Shown piece by piece: positions 1 to 8,966 of a stretch of 64,000 bases of DNA (positions are counted from its first letter, which is position 1; each line of letters begins with the position of its first letter). Position numbers and translations under genes: made by a program. Source of the stretch: Methanolinea sp. (GTDB taxonomy: Archaea; Halobacteriota; Methanomicrobia; Methanomicrobiales; Methanospirillaceae); assembly GCA_016699325.1 (NCBI GenBank), contig CP064971.1, forward strand, positions 558,001 through 622,000, read 5' to 3'. The notes under the pieces are model-generated. The model searched no databases. It was not told the DNA's origin and worked only from the letters and a program-made list of their open reading frames with translations.

Positions 1-1178
1 AGGGGACGACCCCGGTGACCTTCGAGGTCGCCGTCACCGGCAACCCTTCCCACACTATCCGGCTGACCAGGTCCGGATACTACGACTACGAGGACTCCTA
101 CTATGGCAACCCATTTACCGGGGAGACGGTGCATCTCAGCTATGACCTGGTCTTCATCCCGGTCACTCCGCCAAAAACCCCAATCGGCGGGGGGAAAGGG
201 TACTACGCCATCTCCTCGGTCCCCTCCGGGGCGAGCGTGTATTTTGACGGCTCCTACAAGGGACGCTCCCCGGTGACAGTTGAAGTATCGCCGACCGGGA
301 CTCCCGGCCACACTGTCTCGCTCTCCCTCCCCGGCTACGAGGACTGGTCCACCAGCCTTTCCGGCAACCCGGACAACGGCCAGACCATCGCGGTGAATGC
401 CTACCTCATCCCCACCCAGCAGTACGGATCGATATACGTGGAGTCGAACCCTTCGGGGGCCTCAGCGGTCCTTGACGGCCACTACAGCCAGACCACTCCC
501 TGCACCTTCACCAACGTTCTCCCGGGTTCCCACCAGCTCGCGGTGAGCAAGTCCGGTTATACAAGCTGGACGACCACGGTCTCCGTCTCAGCGGGCAGCA
601 CCGCCAGGGTTACCGCTACGCTCTCTCCTTTGAGTCCCGCCACCGGGTCGATCTACATGGTGACCACCCCCCAGGGAGCAAATGCCTACGTTGATGGCGT
701 ATACTATGGCATAACCCCGGCGCTGGCCTCTGGACTGGCGCCCAGCACCCACCAGGTCCGCCTCTCCCTTGCCGGCTTCGCCGACTGGGTGGGCAACGTC
801 CAGGTGACCAGCGGCGGGACCACCACTGTAAGCCAGACCCTCCACACGGTCACCCCGACCCCTACCAGGACACCCAACACCGGGACCGTGTCGGTCAGCT
901 CCTCACCGCCCGGCGCCCAGGTCTTCCTGGACGACGTCTACATGGGCATCACACCGGTAACGCTCCCCTCGGTCTCGCCCGGAAGCCACATCGTTCTGCT
1001 CAGGAACCCGGGTTACAGCGACTGGCAGGCCACCATCGTGGTCCAGACGAACCAGAACACCCCGGTCTCAGCGACCATGACCCCGGTTGCGACCACACGA
1101 CCGACCCAAAGCTCACTGCCGGCTGTGCTGGTGGTAACAGGTCTTGCCTGTGCGCTGTTCCTGTTGCGTCGACGATAA
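1..1178 (+). CDS. PEGA-repeat surface protein, C-terminal part (5' end outside window)
   Basis: The frame is open from the left edge (first visible residues GTTPVTFEV), so the true start lies upstream; GTG at 15 is only the first internal start codon. Five PEGA-type repeats of about 70 residues follow one another, each with a core like SxPxGAxVxxDGxYxGxTP and ending in a W-containing strand (counted from 15: the tail of one repeat, then about 62-130, 137-205, 212-280 and 290-358). A Thr/Pro-rich stretch leads to a single hydrophobic helix at about 368-384 and a final RRR, so the protein is anchored in the membrane with the repeats outside. PEGA domains are common in methanogen surface proteins; the ligand is unknown. 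No enzymatic motif is visible. Confidence 0.85.
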   Translation, partial: GTTPVTFEVAVTGNPSHTIRLTRSGYYDYEDSYYGNPFTGETVHLSYDLVFIPVTPPKTPIGGGKGYYAISSVPSGASVYFDGSYKGRSPVTVEVSPTGTPGHTVSLSLPGYEDWSTSLSGNPDNGQTIAVNAYLIPTQQYGSIYVESNPSGASAVLDGHYSQTTPCTFTNVLPGSHQLAVSKSGYTSWTTTVSVSAGSTARVTATLSPLSPATGSIYMVTTPQGANAYVDGVYYGITPALASGLAPSTHQVRLSLAGFADWVGNVQVTSGGTTTVSQTLHTVTPTPTRTPNTGTVSVSSSPPGAQVFLDDVYMGITPVTLPSVSPGSHIVLLRNPGYSDWQATIVVQTNQNTPVSATMTPVATTRPTQSSLPAVLVVTGLACALFLLRRR

Positions 1179-1495
1179 CTATTTTTTTGACTGGGGGATG
1201 GCATTATGAGGAAGCTTGCTCTGCTGGTGAGATTGGGACCCTGTTCCGCTTCTCCTTGACAATTTTGAGGATTTCGCCTTCCCTGCCCACCCCCACCGCG
1301 GTGGCAGACTTCTAACGTGATAACCCGGCTTTCCATTGTATCCCTGTCACGCTTAAGACGGACCATGGCCCAGCGCCGGAGTCCTGGGATATAGCTGAAC
1401 AAGCCCCATTGCATCCCGGAGCACTCTGGCGGCTGGCAGGGCCCGGGGAGTGTCAGCGAGGTGGAAAATATGGTTTATTGGTGTTTCGCTCAGGA
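1179..1495. other. Intergenic stretch after the PEGA gene
   Basis: A run of seven T at 1182-1188 directly follows the PEGA stop codon and is a plausible archaeal transcription terminator. A short start-like sequence (ATGAGGAAGCTTGC at 1206) opens a frame that soon closes; it may be a decayed signal peptide, but nothing supports a gene. The convergent kinase gene begins at 1496. Confidence 0.5.
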
Positions 1496-2374
1496 TCAAC
1501 CCTCCACGGAAAACTCCAAGCCGGGCTCAAGCCGGATCGATCCCACCTGGACGGATGCGACCCGCGAGAGGTCGAGAGGGGGGACACGGACTTCAAGGAC
1601 GCCTCCGGCCAGGTCCAGACCCTCCACAATGGCCAGCGAGACCACAAGCATATCAGGATCGCAGAGGGCGACCAGCAGGTTCTGCCAGTCAGCGTCCCGG
1701 AAACTGCCCGGGATCTTCCCGTGGAATCCCTTTCCTTCCAGGGGAATTTCGGCAGCACGATGCCCGGAAAAATAAGCCCGGAACAGCGCCTGCCGGTAGC
1801 GTGCCCGCCATACCCGGGAGCGTCTCCGCGCATACTGTGAGGGGGCAATGGATATAGTGGTCATGCCGGTCCGCGACCGGAAATTTGCAAGGATACCATC
1901 GAGCTCGTGTCCCTTCTGGATTGCAATTACCAGGTCGGGGTGCAGGAGGTCGATCATCCGCACCTGGAACTCTTCGGCCACCGGTCCTTCGATAAAGCCC
2001 GGTGAATCGATTAGTACCGGTCCGGCTCCCTGCTCCCGGGCAAGGGGAAGGAGCCGGGCAGTAGCGACCAGGTGCTGGAGCTGGTGTCCCTGGGGCGATG
2101 TGGAGCCGACAAACCGGATAAACGTCTCCCGTACCCGGGAAGGTTTCCCGGTGCAGATGGCTAGGCCGGCCGTGGCCGGAGGCCCGATCGTGGACTGCCC
2201 GGTGTCTGCATCCAGGTAGGCGACCGGGCCGGCATAGCTGCTGGCAAGGAAGCGGCAGAGCGTGCTCTTCCCGGCATCGCCTTGACCCAGGACATACGCA
2301 ACGGGTGATTTCCGCCCTGCAAGGAAGGTATGCAGTCTCTCCCATGAAGCGGGAATATCCGGCTCGTTGTTCAC
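1496..2374 (-). CDS. Clp1/Grc3-type polynucleotide 5'-kinase family protein
   Basis: 292 residues with a P-loop GQGDAGKST at residues 30-38 and a Walker B-like PVLIDSPGF at about 118-126, followed by a region with FIEGP and a C-terminal beta-rich part. This arrangement is typical of the Clp1 P-loop family, which in archaea and eukaryotes phosphorylates 5'-hydroxyl ends of RNA or DNA and may act in RNA processing or repair. Length is a little short for the family (often 350 or more), so the C-terminal domain may be reduced. The start codon is GTG, at 2374. The gene stands alone, facing the PEGA gene. The family call is fairly safe; the substrate is not visible. Confidence 0.75.
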   Translation of the reverse strand: MNNEPDIPASWERLHTFLAGRKSPVAYVLGQGDAGKSTLCRFLASSYAGPVAYLDADTGQSTIGPPATAGLAICTGKPSRVRETFIRFVGSTSPQGHQLQHLVATARLLPLAREQGAGPVLIDSPGFIEGPVAEEFQVRMIDLLHPDLVIAIQKGHELDGILANFRSRTGMTTISIAPSQYARRRSRVWRARYRQALFRAYFSGHRAAEIPLEGKGFHGKIPGSFRDADWQNLLVALCDPDMLVVSLAIVEGLDLAGGVLEVRVPPLDLSRVASVQVGSIRLEPGLEFSVEG

Positions 2375-3001
2375 CCTAGCAGCACATGTGCTCCCGGAAG
2401 GCTAAAAGAGGTTCGGTGCCGATCCAGGAAAAAGCGATTCAGAGATAAATCCGTTATTTCAAGGATTCAACGATTACTTGACGGGTTTTTTGTTTTTTTA
2501 TACCATTTTGCATATCTTAGTACCATGATACAACCGGAAAAAACCCTGTTTTTTTCTTGGTTGACCCTGCAGGTTGGAAAAAAGGAACCGTCCTTACATA
2601 TAGCGTCATGCGGTTTATTCCCCCGGCGGAACCGGGGTTGATCGCTCCAAAGAAGAGAAGAATTCTTCAACATTTTTCGGAAATAAAGATGGAAAGGATT
2701 TATCTTTTTACAAATATTCATTTCGCAATTTTCCTGTAGGAGAACGCCTTTGCCCGGGCCTGGTGAGGAATTCAGCTGTGGGGTATCCAGGTCATGAGCT
2801 GTGATTTCCCGACCAAGATTGGAAAAAGGGTTGATCGGTATAGCCACCTGGGGGGGAGGTCTGCCGAACCCATGGAGGAGGCCTGTGACAACCCCTTCCT
2901 ATCCCGGTGGCAGGTGAACGCTACCGGTGATGGATCCCAGGTTTGATGCCAAACCGATAAAACACGGGGGATGAAGGTCGAAGAAATGGTCAGCGAAAGG
3001 C
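2375..3001. other. AT-rich intergenic region between kinase and Xer recombinase
   Basis: About 630 bases without a convincing gene. Base composition is much richer in A/T than the flanking genes, with T-runs near 2485-2500 and A/T blocks at 2650-2740. Open frames here have no recognisable domains or codon bias. The region probably holds the promoter of the kinase gene (minus strand) and the 3' end of the recombinase transcript. I looked for a dif-like palindrome for the neighbouring Xer recombinase and found none by eye. Confidence 0.4.
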
Positions 3002-3964
3002 CTAAGGATAATCCCGTTCCCGCTCTGACTTGTGCCGATCTCCCGGCACCCGGTTGTTTGCCTCAGACAGCGGGAAGTACTTCTGGTATACCTGTTTACG
3101 TTCGTCGAGATCGGTGTGCAGGTAAATCTCGGTGGTCTTGATCGAGGTATGACCAAGGTTCTCCTGGACCACCCGGAGATTCTTCGACCGCCGGTAAAGC
3201 TCGCTTGCATAGCTGTGCCGGATCTTATGTGGGGTGATTCCCGCAGGGGCGTAAAGCTTGAAGATGTGCTGCACCGAGCGGGGGGAGATGTGGTGGCCCA
3301 TCTGTCCGAGGAAGAGCGGTCCCTCGATCCGGGTGCCGATGAAATCGGCCATCTCCTCGAGCGTCTCGCGGTCGATGAACACGATCCGGATCTTGCCGCC
3401 CTTACCCCGTACCCGGATGGTCTCGTCCTCAAAATCGATGTCCTCGATATTCATGGCGCAGAGCTCCGAGACCCGTACTCCGGTGGCATAGATGACCCTG
3501 ACGATCAGTCTGTCGCGGGGGTCTTCAATCGAGTCGATCAGCCGGATCACCTGGCTGTGCTTCAGATACCGGAGCTCCTGGCCCTTGATCTTGGGACGCT
3601 CCACTCCGGACATCGGGTTAGTAGAGACCGCGCCCTGAGAATAGAGGAAGCGGTAAAAGGAGCTCAGGGTCGAGATGATCCGGTGGATGGTCTTTGGCTT
3701 GTAGGTCTTGAGCGAGGAGAGGAAGGTGAGGTAGTCGGTAATCATCACCGGCTTCACCTCGACATCCGTGTCCAGGCGGGCCCGCGACAGGTTGTCCCAG
3801 TAAACCAGCATCTTCTCGGGATCGGTCGTACGGCGGAGCCAGACATAGTAGGCAAAGCGGCGGACCACCTGCTCGTAGCTCTGGATGGTCCGGGAGGAAT
3901 AATTGCGCATTCTCAGGTAATGGCGGTACCTTCCGAGCCATTCGGAAAAAAAGCCCGCCTCCAT
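3002..3964 (-). CDS. xerA: Tyrosine recombinase, XerC/XerD-like (archaeal XerA type)
   Basis: 320 residues with an N-terminal SAM-like core-binding domain (about 1-110) and a C-terminal catalytic domain. The catalytic set is visible: Arg in GVRVSEL, Lys in RGKGGKIR, the HKIRHSY box, His in LGHTSIKTTEIY and the nucleophilic Tyr in the same motif. Archaeal XerA resolves chromosome dimers at a dif site; related enzymes are integrases of mobile elements. The length and absence of an arm-binding domain fit the Xer housekeeping type. The ATG start is the first codon of the frame. The neighbouring 4-5.7 kb stretch is full of decayed mobile DNA, so an integrase role cannot be excluded. Confidence 0.8.
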   Translation of the reverse strand: MEAGFFSEWLGRYRHYLRMRNYSSRTIQSYEQVVRRFAYYVWLRRTTDPEKMLVYWDNLSRARLDTDVEVKPVMITDYLTFLSSLKTYKPKTIHRIISTLSSFYRFLYSQGAVSTNPMSGVERPKIKGQELRYLKHSQVIRLIDSIEDPRDRLIVRVIYATGVRVSELCAMNIEDIDFEDETIRVRGKGGKIRIVFIDRETLEEMADFIGTRIEGPLFLGQMGHHISPRSVQHIFKLYAPAGITPHKIRHSYASELYRRSKNLRVVQENLGHTSIKTTEIYLHTDLDERKQVYQKYFPLSEANNRVPGDRHKSERERDYP

Positions 3965-4404
3965 GTTCTATTCTTATTTTTTCCAATAATTAAAGGTTTG
4001 CGCAGAATACACATTTGCCGCAAAGAAGGGTCACAATGACGTTCTCCCGGAAAGCCTGGGATATGGGGGGCATCCATTACCGCCTGGTGGGGGTATCAAC
4101 CGCAAACCACATGGTGATGCTTATCTCTGAAATGGTACGAGAGGAGTTGTACGTGTGAAGGAGGTACTCAAAAGAAAGGCACGGGAACCTCAAAGTGTTA
4201 TGGGTCTGTACTGGAAAAGAGGATCAGGGAAAAGTCGGCTTCATATTCGCTCACAAATGACATCCGGACCGGTGGGTCATATGTTTCATCCTTTTCAGTC
4301 AAGACTGCTGAAGAAAACGCGATATGTGGATAATCTTAAATTTGGCGAAAAAGCATGAGCAGGAATGATGTCCTCTTCATTACAACTGCAGCCTTTCTCT
4401 TTTT
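3965..4404. other. Intergenic region upstream of the recombinase
   Basis: No convincing gene. Short open frames (for example 4155-4358) lack known motifs. The promoter of the recombinase should lie at the left end on the minus strand. The right end leads into the dispersed repeat at 4405. Confidence 0.35.
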
Positions 4405-4529
4405 TTAAAAACCCTGCATGAAGCTGATACTTCATACCGAAGGGATGAATAATCTAGCCTTTTTACAAGATCTTTTTTTATGGGCAGTGAAGGCTGTTTG
4501 CCTTTAAGGACTTGGATCCTGTTAAAAAG
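4405..4529 (+). repeat. Dispersed 124-bp repeat, copy 1
   Basis: Closely similar to 16046-16169 in the same orientation, with scattered mismatches and 1-nt indels. Both copies start with TTAAAAA, carry CCTGCATGAAG, then TACAAGATCTTTTT, then GGCTGTTT, and end with GGACTTGGATCCTGTTAAAAA. A short hairpin arm pair TGAAG/CTTCA is kept in both copies while the six loop bases differ (CTGATA here, TTGGAG in copy 2), which suggests a structured element. The indels shift any reading frame, so it is probably not coding. Confidence 0.75.
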
Positions 4530-4725
4530 GCACATGATCCACTGATCGAGATAGAGAATGAAACGCACATGAGACTGTCAGGTCACACATGCCCCCGGGA
4601 TGAAAATTAGTTACTACAACACACAATGCCGGATCGAAGAATATCTGAAAAGAAAAATTCCTGATCATACCTACCCCATGTTGCTCCGTATTTTCCAACC
4701 TCTTTTTTTTCACCAACTGGTTATC

Positions 4726-5647
4726 ATGTCAAAGAAAAAGCGATGGGGACGTCCGCATGTAGATACCCGGATTGGACCGTATATAATGAACGACTCGTGA
4801 AGCGAGGCGAGTTCTACTCTTTTTCCGACTTCATAGACCATTGGGCCAGCCATCTCGCCAGAATGAGTACGGGGACAGGTGGCCACCCATTCCAGTACCC
4901 GGATTTGTTCATGCAGTGGATGGCCTTGCAGCCATCCCTTCCTCCAGGTGCCTTATCGCCATGTGGAAGGATTCACAAAGAAGCTCTCCCTTTTCATTCC
5001 AGGTCTTCGATCCGCCGACTATATCACCCTTTTTTATGCCGGATCAAGAACTTGATCTCCTCGAATCCTCTCCCATGATGCAGTCGTAGCTGTCGATAAC
5101 ACCGGGATCAAAGTCACGACCAGGAGGAGAGTGGATGCGCGAGAAGCGGAGGGTCAGGAGAGGCTGGATTAAAGTTCACGCAATGATTGACATCGAGACT
5201 GATCATATCCTTGGCCTTGAGGTCGCGGATGAACCGGTGCAGGATGACCTATGTTTGCCTCGCATCCTGATCAGGCAACTGAGAATTGTGGGAAAAAACA
5301 TTCTATATGCCAGGTTCGCGGTTGTGGAGGATATGACCGGGTCCATGTCTTCAACACCATGGAAAAACGAGGAGTCAAACCAGGAGCCAAGACACGGGAG
5401 AATGCTGCTACAAGATCCACCGGATCAGCCCAAACGCGCTGAATGTATCGGCGAGCGTGTGAAGAACGGAGGGTATCGAGAATGGGCAGATATCACAAAA
5501 TCCGGGATGAAATGGAAGATAGATGGGGTATTTCTGCCATGAATGAATATTTAGGTGAATCAGTAGTTGCCTCTATCTGTGGGAATGATACGTGAAGTAA
5601 TGATGGAGTTCAATTGCAACAATATGCTGGTCCTGATGGCTGTATAG
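4726..5647 (+). pseudogene. IS5-family (DDE) transposase, multiply frameshifted
   Basis: Pieces of one transposase are scattered over all three plus frames. The start MSKKKRWGRPHVDTR at 4726 continues after a shift near 4767 as YNERLVKRGEFYSF and HWASHLARM, shifts again near 4940 to GFTKKLSLFIPGLRSADY, then shows VAVDNTGIKVT (the DDE-family DSTGIK motif), RRGWIKVHAMIDIETD and LGLEV (from about 5150), then HVFNTMEKRGVKPG in another frame and GGYREWADITKSGMKWKIDGVF, ending at the TAG at 5645-5647. At least five frame changes mean it is dead. The right IS end lies near 5700. A 3' fragment of the same element is at 62373-62675 on the minus strand. Confidence 0.85.
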
Positions 5648-5700
5648 GGATTAATCCAAGTTTATCCTGGTGAAATAATCCCGGGTTTGGAATTGTACAA
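5648..5700 (+). mobile_element. Right end of the IS5-type element
   Basis: The stretch from the transposase stop to TTTGGAATTGTACAA (ending at 5700) matches, with a few differences, the reverse complement of 62373-62430, where the sequence also follows a transposase 3' end. Similarity stops after the TTGTACAA in both copies, which marks the element end. I could not find a matching left inverted repeat upstream of 4726, so the left end is probably lost. Confidence 0.65.
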
Positions 5701-6115
5701 CTCAGCAGCGTCTGGAGACAATTCAAGAGTGTTGCCAGATGAACACCTTTCAATCGCGATCATATCCTTGAGAAAGGAAAGAGGGCCCCACATTAACTCC
5801 AGGCCTCCAGGAGACCTGTTAATCCAGAGATGGTTAGGGGTCCGGAGGCATCGGTACATGCCATTCGCTCCCTCACGGTTCTTGGGGGGAACGGATGGGC
5901 CCTGACCGTCTCTCCAGTCTCTCAAGAACAATCGGCTCTCGGTTAATATTAGAATTGAAAAAAAATAAAAATGATGTGCCTTTAGAATCTGGAAAGGTGG
6001 TTGGATCTTTGGATTCTTGATGGCCTGTATGCTCGATCCACCCTCATTCCATGAACCATATGATGCTATATGCAAAGGAGCACGCACCCCTCCCGAGAGC
6101 CCCGATGACCCGCAG
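5701..6115. other. Intergenic region, no gene recognised
   Basis: About 415 bases between the IS end and the next promoter. Open frames exist on both strands but show no domains and cross an A-rich block at 5955-5975. It may be old insertion debris. Confidence 0.35.
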
Positions 6116-6126
6116 TATATAATATG
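6116..6126 (+). promoter_or_regulatory. TATA box for the 6148 gene
   Basis: TATATAATATG lies 22-32 bases before the ATG at 6148, the usual archaeal TATA-to-start distance. The transcript would therefore be leaderless or nearly so, which agrees with the lack of a Shine-Dalgarno sequence before that ATG. Confidence 0.6.
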
Positions 6127-6147
6127 CACGGGGCATAACGGTATCAC

Positions 6148-6684
6148 ATGGCGCAGCATTTCGGGCAGGAAGATGTCAATAAATACAAAAAGTTCAAAAA
6201 GGTCGATGGAGCGGCCTACCGGAAGGTGAACCAGTTTCTCAGGAGGAGGACTTATGTCACTGCCCGGGAGTGGGCGATTGCCCGCCTCTGCACTGACTTC
6301 CGGACCCGGAACGGGGCGGAGATGACTTTTATCGGGCAGCATCTCCCCGAACTCGTGCCCTTCATGCAGGAAAGCTACACCGCCCAGGCTGTCAACCAGG
6401 CCCGGAACTCATTTAAGAAGAAGGTCGCCAAGTCAGGCGCAACCTTCTTCTATGGCGCCATGTGCGGGTTCTTCACCCAGGAAGAGCTCGATGACCTCCT
6501 CTTTGAAGCGAGCGAGGTCGCCCGCTTCCTGCTCGAAGTAGAAAAATCGTCACTCGAGATCGATGAGGAGATCGAAATCGAAGAACGGATTTCCGATGTC
6601 ATGCGAAGCGTCGGTGAAGCCGCTGCGGCGCTCCTCCGTTCACGGGAAGATGGGGAAAACGCTGGAGAGGAGGGATCAGGGTGA
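6148..6684 (+). CDS. Conserved archaeal protein of unknown function (DUF5806-like)
   Basis: 178 residues, soluble, mostly helical. It starts MAQHFGQEDVNKYKKFKKVD and carries a strongly patterned core (YVTAREWAIARLCTDFR, then FKKKVAKSGATFFYGAMCGFFTQEELDDL) followed by an acidic Glu-rich tail. I recall similar proteins in haloarchaea and methanogens under DUF5806, but no function is known to me. It is the first gene of an apparent operon with the MobB-like and phosphohexomutase genes: its stop overlaps the GTG of the next gene by 4 bases. No signal peptide or membrane segment is visible. Confidence 0.75.
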   Translation: MAQHFGQEDVNKYKKFKKVDGAAYRKVNQFLRRRTYVTAREWAIARLCTDFRTRNGAEMTFIGQHLPELVPFMQESYTAQAVNQARNSFKKKVAKSGATFFYGAMCGFFTQEELDDLLFEASEVARFLLEVEKSSLEIDEEIEIEERISDVMRSVGEAAAALLRSREDGENAGEEGSG

Positions 6685-7412
6685 AGATAGTCCATATCGC
6701 AGGAGTTTCAGGAACCGGAAAGACCACGTTTATCAGCTCCCTGATCCCAGCCATGAAAGGATATGGCCCCATCGGAGTCATCAAGCATATCGGGCACCAT
6801 GATGTCAGCCTCGAAGAGGGAAAGGACACCACCCTGTTTTTTGAAGCAGGGGCAAAGATATCTGCAGGAATCGACAGCAGGAAAACCATTTCCGTGGTCA
6901 GGGAGACCGACCTCGAAAACATACTCGTAATGTTCTGCGATGCAGGGGTGCAGATAGCCATCATAGAGGGTTTCAAGTCCCGGGCGTTCCCGAAGTTCGT
7001 GATCGGGAAACTTGGTTATGCCGAGAACGTGCTGATGACCGATCCCACAGTAGACGATGTTATAGCCCGGCTCGATGCATGCGAGGAGTTCACCACCGCT
7101 GAAGGGTTCGCGCAGGCGTTTCGGAAAGGATGCTCTCCTGGTAATACGGTCCTCACGTGCACGCTTGCCTGTCCCCAGCAGGCAGACCGTAACACGATAT
7201 CGGATGCAGAAGCCAACCTGGTCAGGAAAATCAACGAGATTGATAGCGCCCTGATTGTACGGCTCTGCCATTCGGGAAATATCCCTGGCAGGCGCTCTGC
7301 CGAGATCCATCTCGGCGTGTGCGCCGCGGACCCAAACAGCGCCATTAAGGCTGCTTTATTCGCCAACGAGATCCTGCTCCCGCTGACGACCCCGGTCCAA
7401 TGGGAGGACTGA
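6681..7412 (+). CDS. mobB: MobB-type GTPase with C-terminal MoaE-like domain
   Basis: 243 residues. The N-terminal part has a P-loop (AGVSGTGKTTF, residues about 7-17), GVIKHIGHHD and IIEGFKS, all typical of MobB, which binds GTP in molybdopterin guanine dinucleotide formation. Residues about 155-243 resemble MoaE, the large subunit of molybdopterin synthase (RLCHSGNIPGRRSAEIHLGV), but the end reads TPVQWED where MoaE usually has a catalytic Lys in a WKxE-like motif, so this domain may have lost activity. GTG start at 6681 with GAGGAGGGA upstream, overlapping the preceding stop. Methanogens need this cofactor for Fwd/Fmd and formate dehydrogenase. Confidence 0.8.
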   Translation: MKIVHIAGVSGTGKTTFISSLIPAMKGYGPIGVIKHIGHHDVSLEEGKDTTLFFEAGAKISAGIDSRKTISVVRETDLENILVMFCDAGVQIAIIEGFKSRAFPKFVIGKLGYAENVLMTDPTVDDVIARLDACEEFTTAEGFAQAFRKGCSPGNTVLTCTLACPQQADRNTISDAEANLVRKINEIDSALIVRLCHSGNIPGRRSAEIHLGVCAADPNSAIKAALFANEILLPLTTPVQWED

Positions 7413-7416
7413 TAGT

Positions 7417-8775
7417 ATGTTCCCCGCGAAGCTTGAAAAACGGCTGTTCGGCACAAATGGCGTGCGGGGAATTGTTGGGACCGAAATGACCCCCGAGCTC
7501 GCCCTGTCCATCGGCCTTGCCCTGGGATCCATGCGGAAAGGAAGAATAGCGGTAGGGCGGGACACCCGGACATCGGGACCCGCACTGGCGGGTGCACTGA
7601 AAGCCGGGCTCCTGGCAACCGGCTGCGATGTTACCGATTGCGGCATCCTCCCCACCCCTGCGCTCCAGTACCTGGTTCGCAACCACTTCGATGCCGGCGC
7701 AGTAATCACCGCATCACACAATCCTCCCGAATACAATGGTGTGAAGATCATCGAGTCCGACGGAGTAGAAATGGGTGATGAGCAGACAGTCCTGCTGGAG
7801 GACCGGCTGTTCGGGCGCCGGTTTGACCTTGTTGCCTGGGACGATACCGGGAGTGAACATACCGTCCCTGGTTGCGCCTCGGAATACGTGGATGCCGTTG
7901 TCCAGCAGTTCCCGGCCAGGCCCGGTGATGGAATGACCGTAGTTGTAGACCCTGGATGCGGAGCCGCCTGTTACACAACCCCCGAGATTCTCACACGCCT
8001 GGGATGCCGGGTCCTTACCGTCAACGGACACATGGACGGGCGGTTCCCGGGACGGCTCCCGGAACCCTCGCCTGAGGGGCTTGCACCATTGTGCGAGCTG
8101 GTACAGGCAACAGGGGCACACTTTGGGGTTGCACACGACGGCGATGCGGACCGGGCAGTCATCATCGATGAGAATGGCCGGTTCATCAGCGAGAACCAGG
8201 AGTTCGCCCTGGTCGCGGACTGGATCTGCCGCGAGACGAAAGGGACCGTGGTCACCCCGGTCTCCACGTCGCTCCTCATCGAGACGGTTGCCAGGTGGCA
8301 TGGGTGCGACGTTTACTATACGCCGGTTGGAAGCATCTACGTAGCCAGGACCATGCTTGCACTCCAGGCAGAGGGGATACCGGTTGCCCTTGGCGGTGAA
8401 GGGAACGGAGGGATAATCTACCCGGCCCACCAGTACTGCCGGGACGGAGGCATGACGGCTGCCGTGATGGTATCCATCCTTGCCGGGAGCCGGCGTCCAC
8501 TCTCCGCCCTGGTCGACGAATTGCCAGAGTTCACCCTGCTCGCTGGCAAGTTCCCGGTGGATAATCCTGCTGCCCTGGTCTCAGCCCTCGCGAAAACCTA
8601 CCTGCACGACACAATCGACTGGACGGACGGAATCCGGATCAACAGGAACGATTCCTGGGCACTGGTCCGGCCTTCGGGGACCGAACCCCTGGTTAGGGTA
8701 ATTGTCGAATCAGCCGATGCGGGGACAGCGCATTACTTCTACGATGAGATACTGAACCGCATGCAATCCTGCTAG
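7417..8775 (+). CDS. glmM: Phosphoglucosamine mutase / phosphomannomutase family
   Basis: 452 residues of the alpha-D-phosphohexomutase family. The phosphoserine loop TASHNPPEYNG places the active Ser at residue 100; the metal loop DGDADR is at 241-246; the sugar-binding loop reads GGEGNGG (about 324-330), and the phosphate-binding RPSGTEP is near the C terminus. All four domains are present at the usual length. Members interconvert 1- and 6-phosphates of glucosamine, mannose or glucose for UDP-GlcNAc or GDP-mannose supply; archaeal GlmM and ManB are hard to tell apart, and the EGNGG loop fits either. It starts 4 bases after the mobB stop, so it is the third gene of that operon. Confidence 0.88.
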   Translation: MFPAKLEKRLFGTNGVRGIVGTEMTPELALSIGLALGSMRKGRIAVGRDTRTSGPALAGALKAGLLATGCDVTDCGILPTPALQYLVRNHFDAGAVITASHNPPEYNGVKIIESDGVEMGDEQTVLLEDRLFGRRFDLVAWDDTGSEHTVPGCASEYVDAVVQQFPARPGDGMTVVVDPGCGAACYTTPEILTRLGCRVLTVNGHMDGRFPGRLPEPSPEGLAPLCELVQATGAHFGVAHDGDADRAVIIDENGRFISENQEFALVADWICRETKGTVVTPVSTSLLIETVARWHGCDVYYTPVGSIYVARTMLALQAEGIPVALGGEGNGGIIYPAHQYCRDGGMTAAVMVSILAGSRRPLSALVDELPEFTLLAGKFPVDNPAALVSALAKTYLHDTIDWTDGIRINRNDSWALVRPSGTEPLVRVIVESADAGTAHYFYDEILNRMQSC

Positions 8776-8799
8776 CACGATAAAAATGAGTTCTTAGCC

Positions 8800-8820
8800 T
8801 TATTCTCCTTTTTTAACGTC
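8800..8820 (+). terminator. T-run after the phosphohexomutase gene
   Basis: TTATTCTCCTTTTTTAACG lies 25-45 bases beyond the stop codon at 8775. T-rich stretches without an obvious stem are typical archaeal terminators. Confidence 0.4.
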
Positions 8821-8883
8821 TATAAGCCAATTATTTCCGTGCCGGTATGCCCATCTCCGGACACGACATAAACCACATGCTGC

Positions 8884-8893
8884 TATATATTAA
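8884..8893 (+). promoter_or_regulatory. TATA box for the acylphosphatase gene
   Basis: TATATATTAA sits inside the 5' end of a longer open frame that begins at 8847. If it is the promoter, transcription starts near 8917 and the ATG at 8847 cannot be used. This decides for the GTG at 8967. Confidence 0.5.
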
Positions 8894-8966
8894 CATCGCT
8901 ATAAGGCGGCGGTTGCGGAGGAAAGACTATTACGATCATCGGGCAACAGAATCAGCGGGAGAGGGT

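Noticed and set aside
2375..3001. dif site for the Xer recombinase
   Set aside because: No convincing 28-bp partial palindrome; only weak direct repeats near 2500-2530.
3032..4039. 335-codon open frame antisense to the Xer recombinase
   Set aside because: It mirrors the recombinase frame, has no domain pattern, and the minus-strand gene has all catalytic residues.
4155..4358. 67-codon open frame before the repeat
   Set aside because: Basic, low-information sequence without family resemblance in a decayed region.
5662..6342. 226-codon minus-strand frame across the IS end and the 6148 gene
   Set aside because: It runs through the IS terminus, the TATA box at 6116 and the 5' part of the plus-strand gene, and has no recognisable domain.
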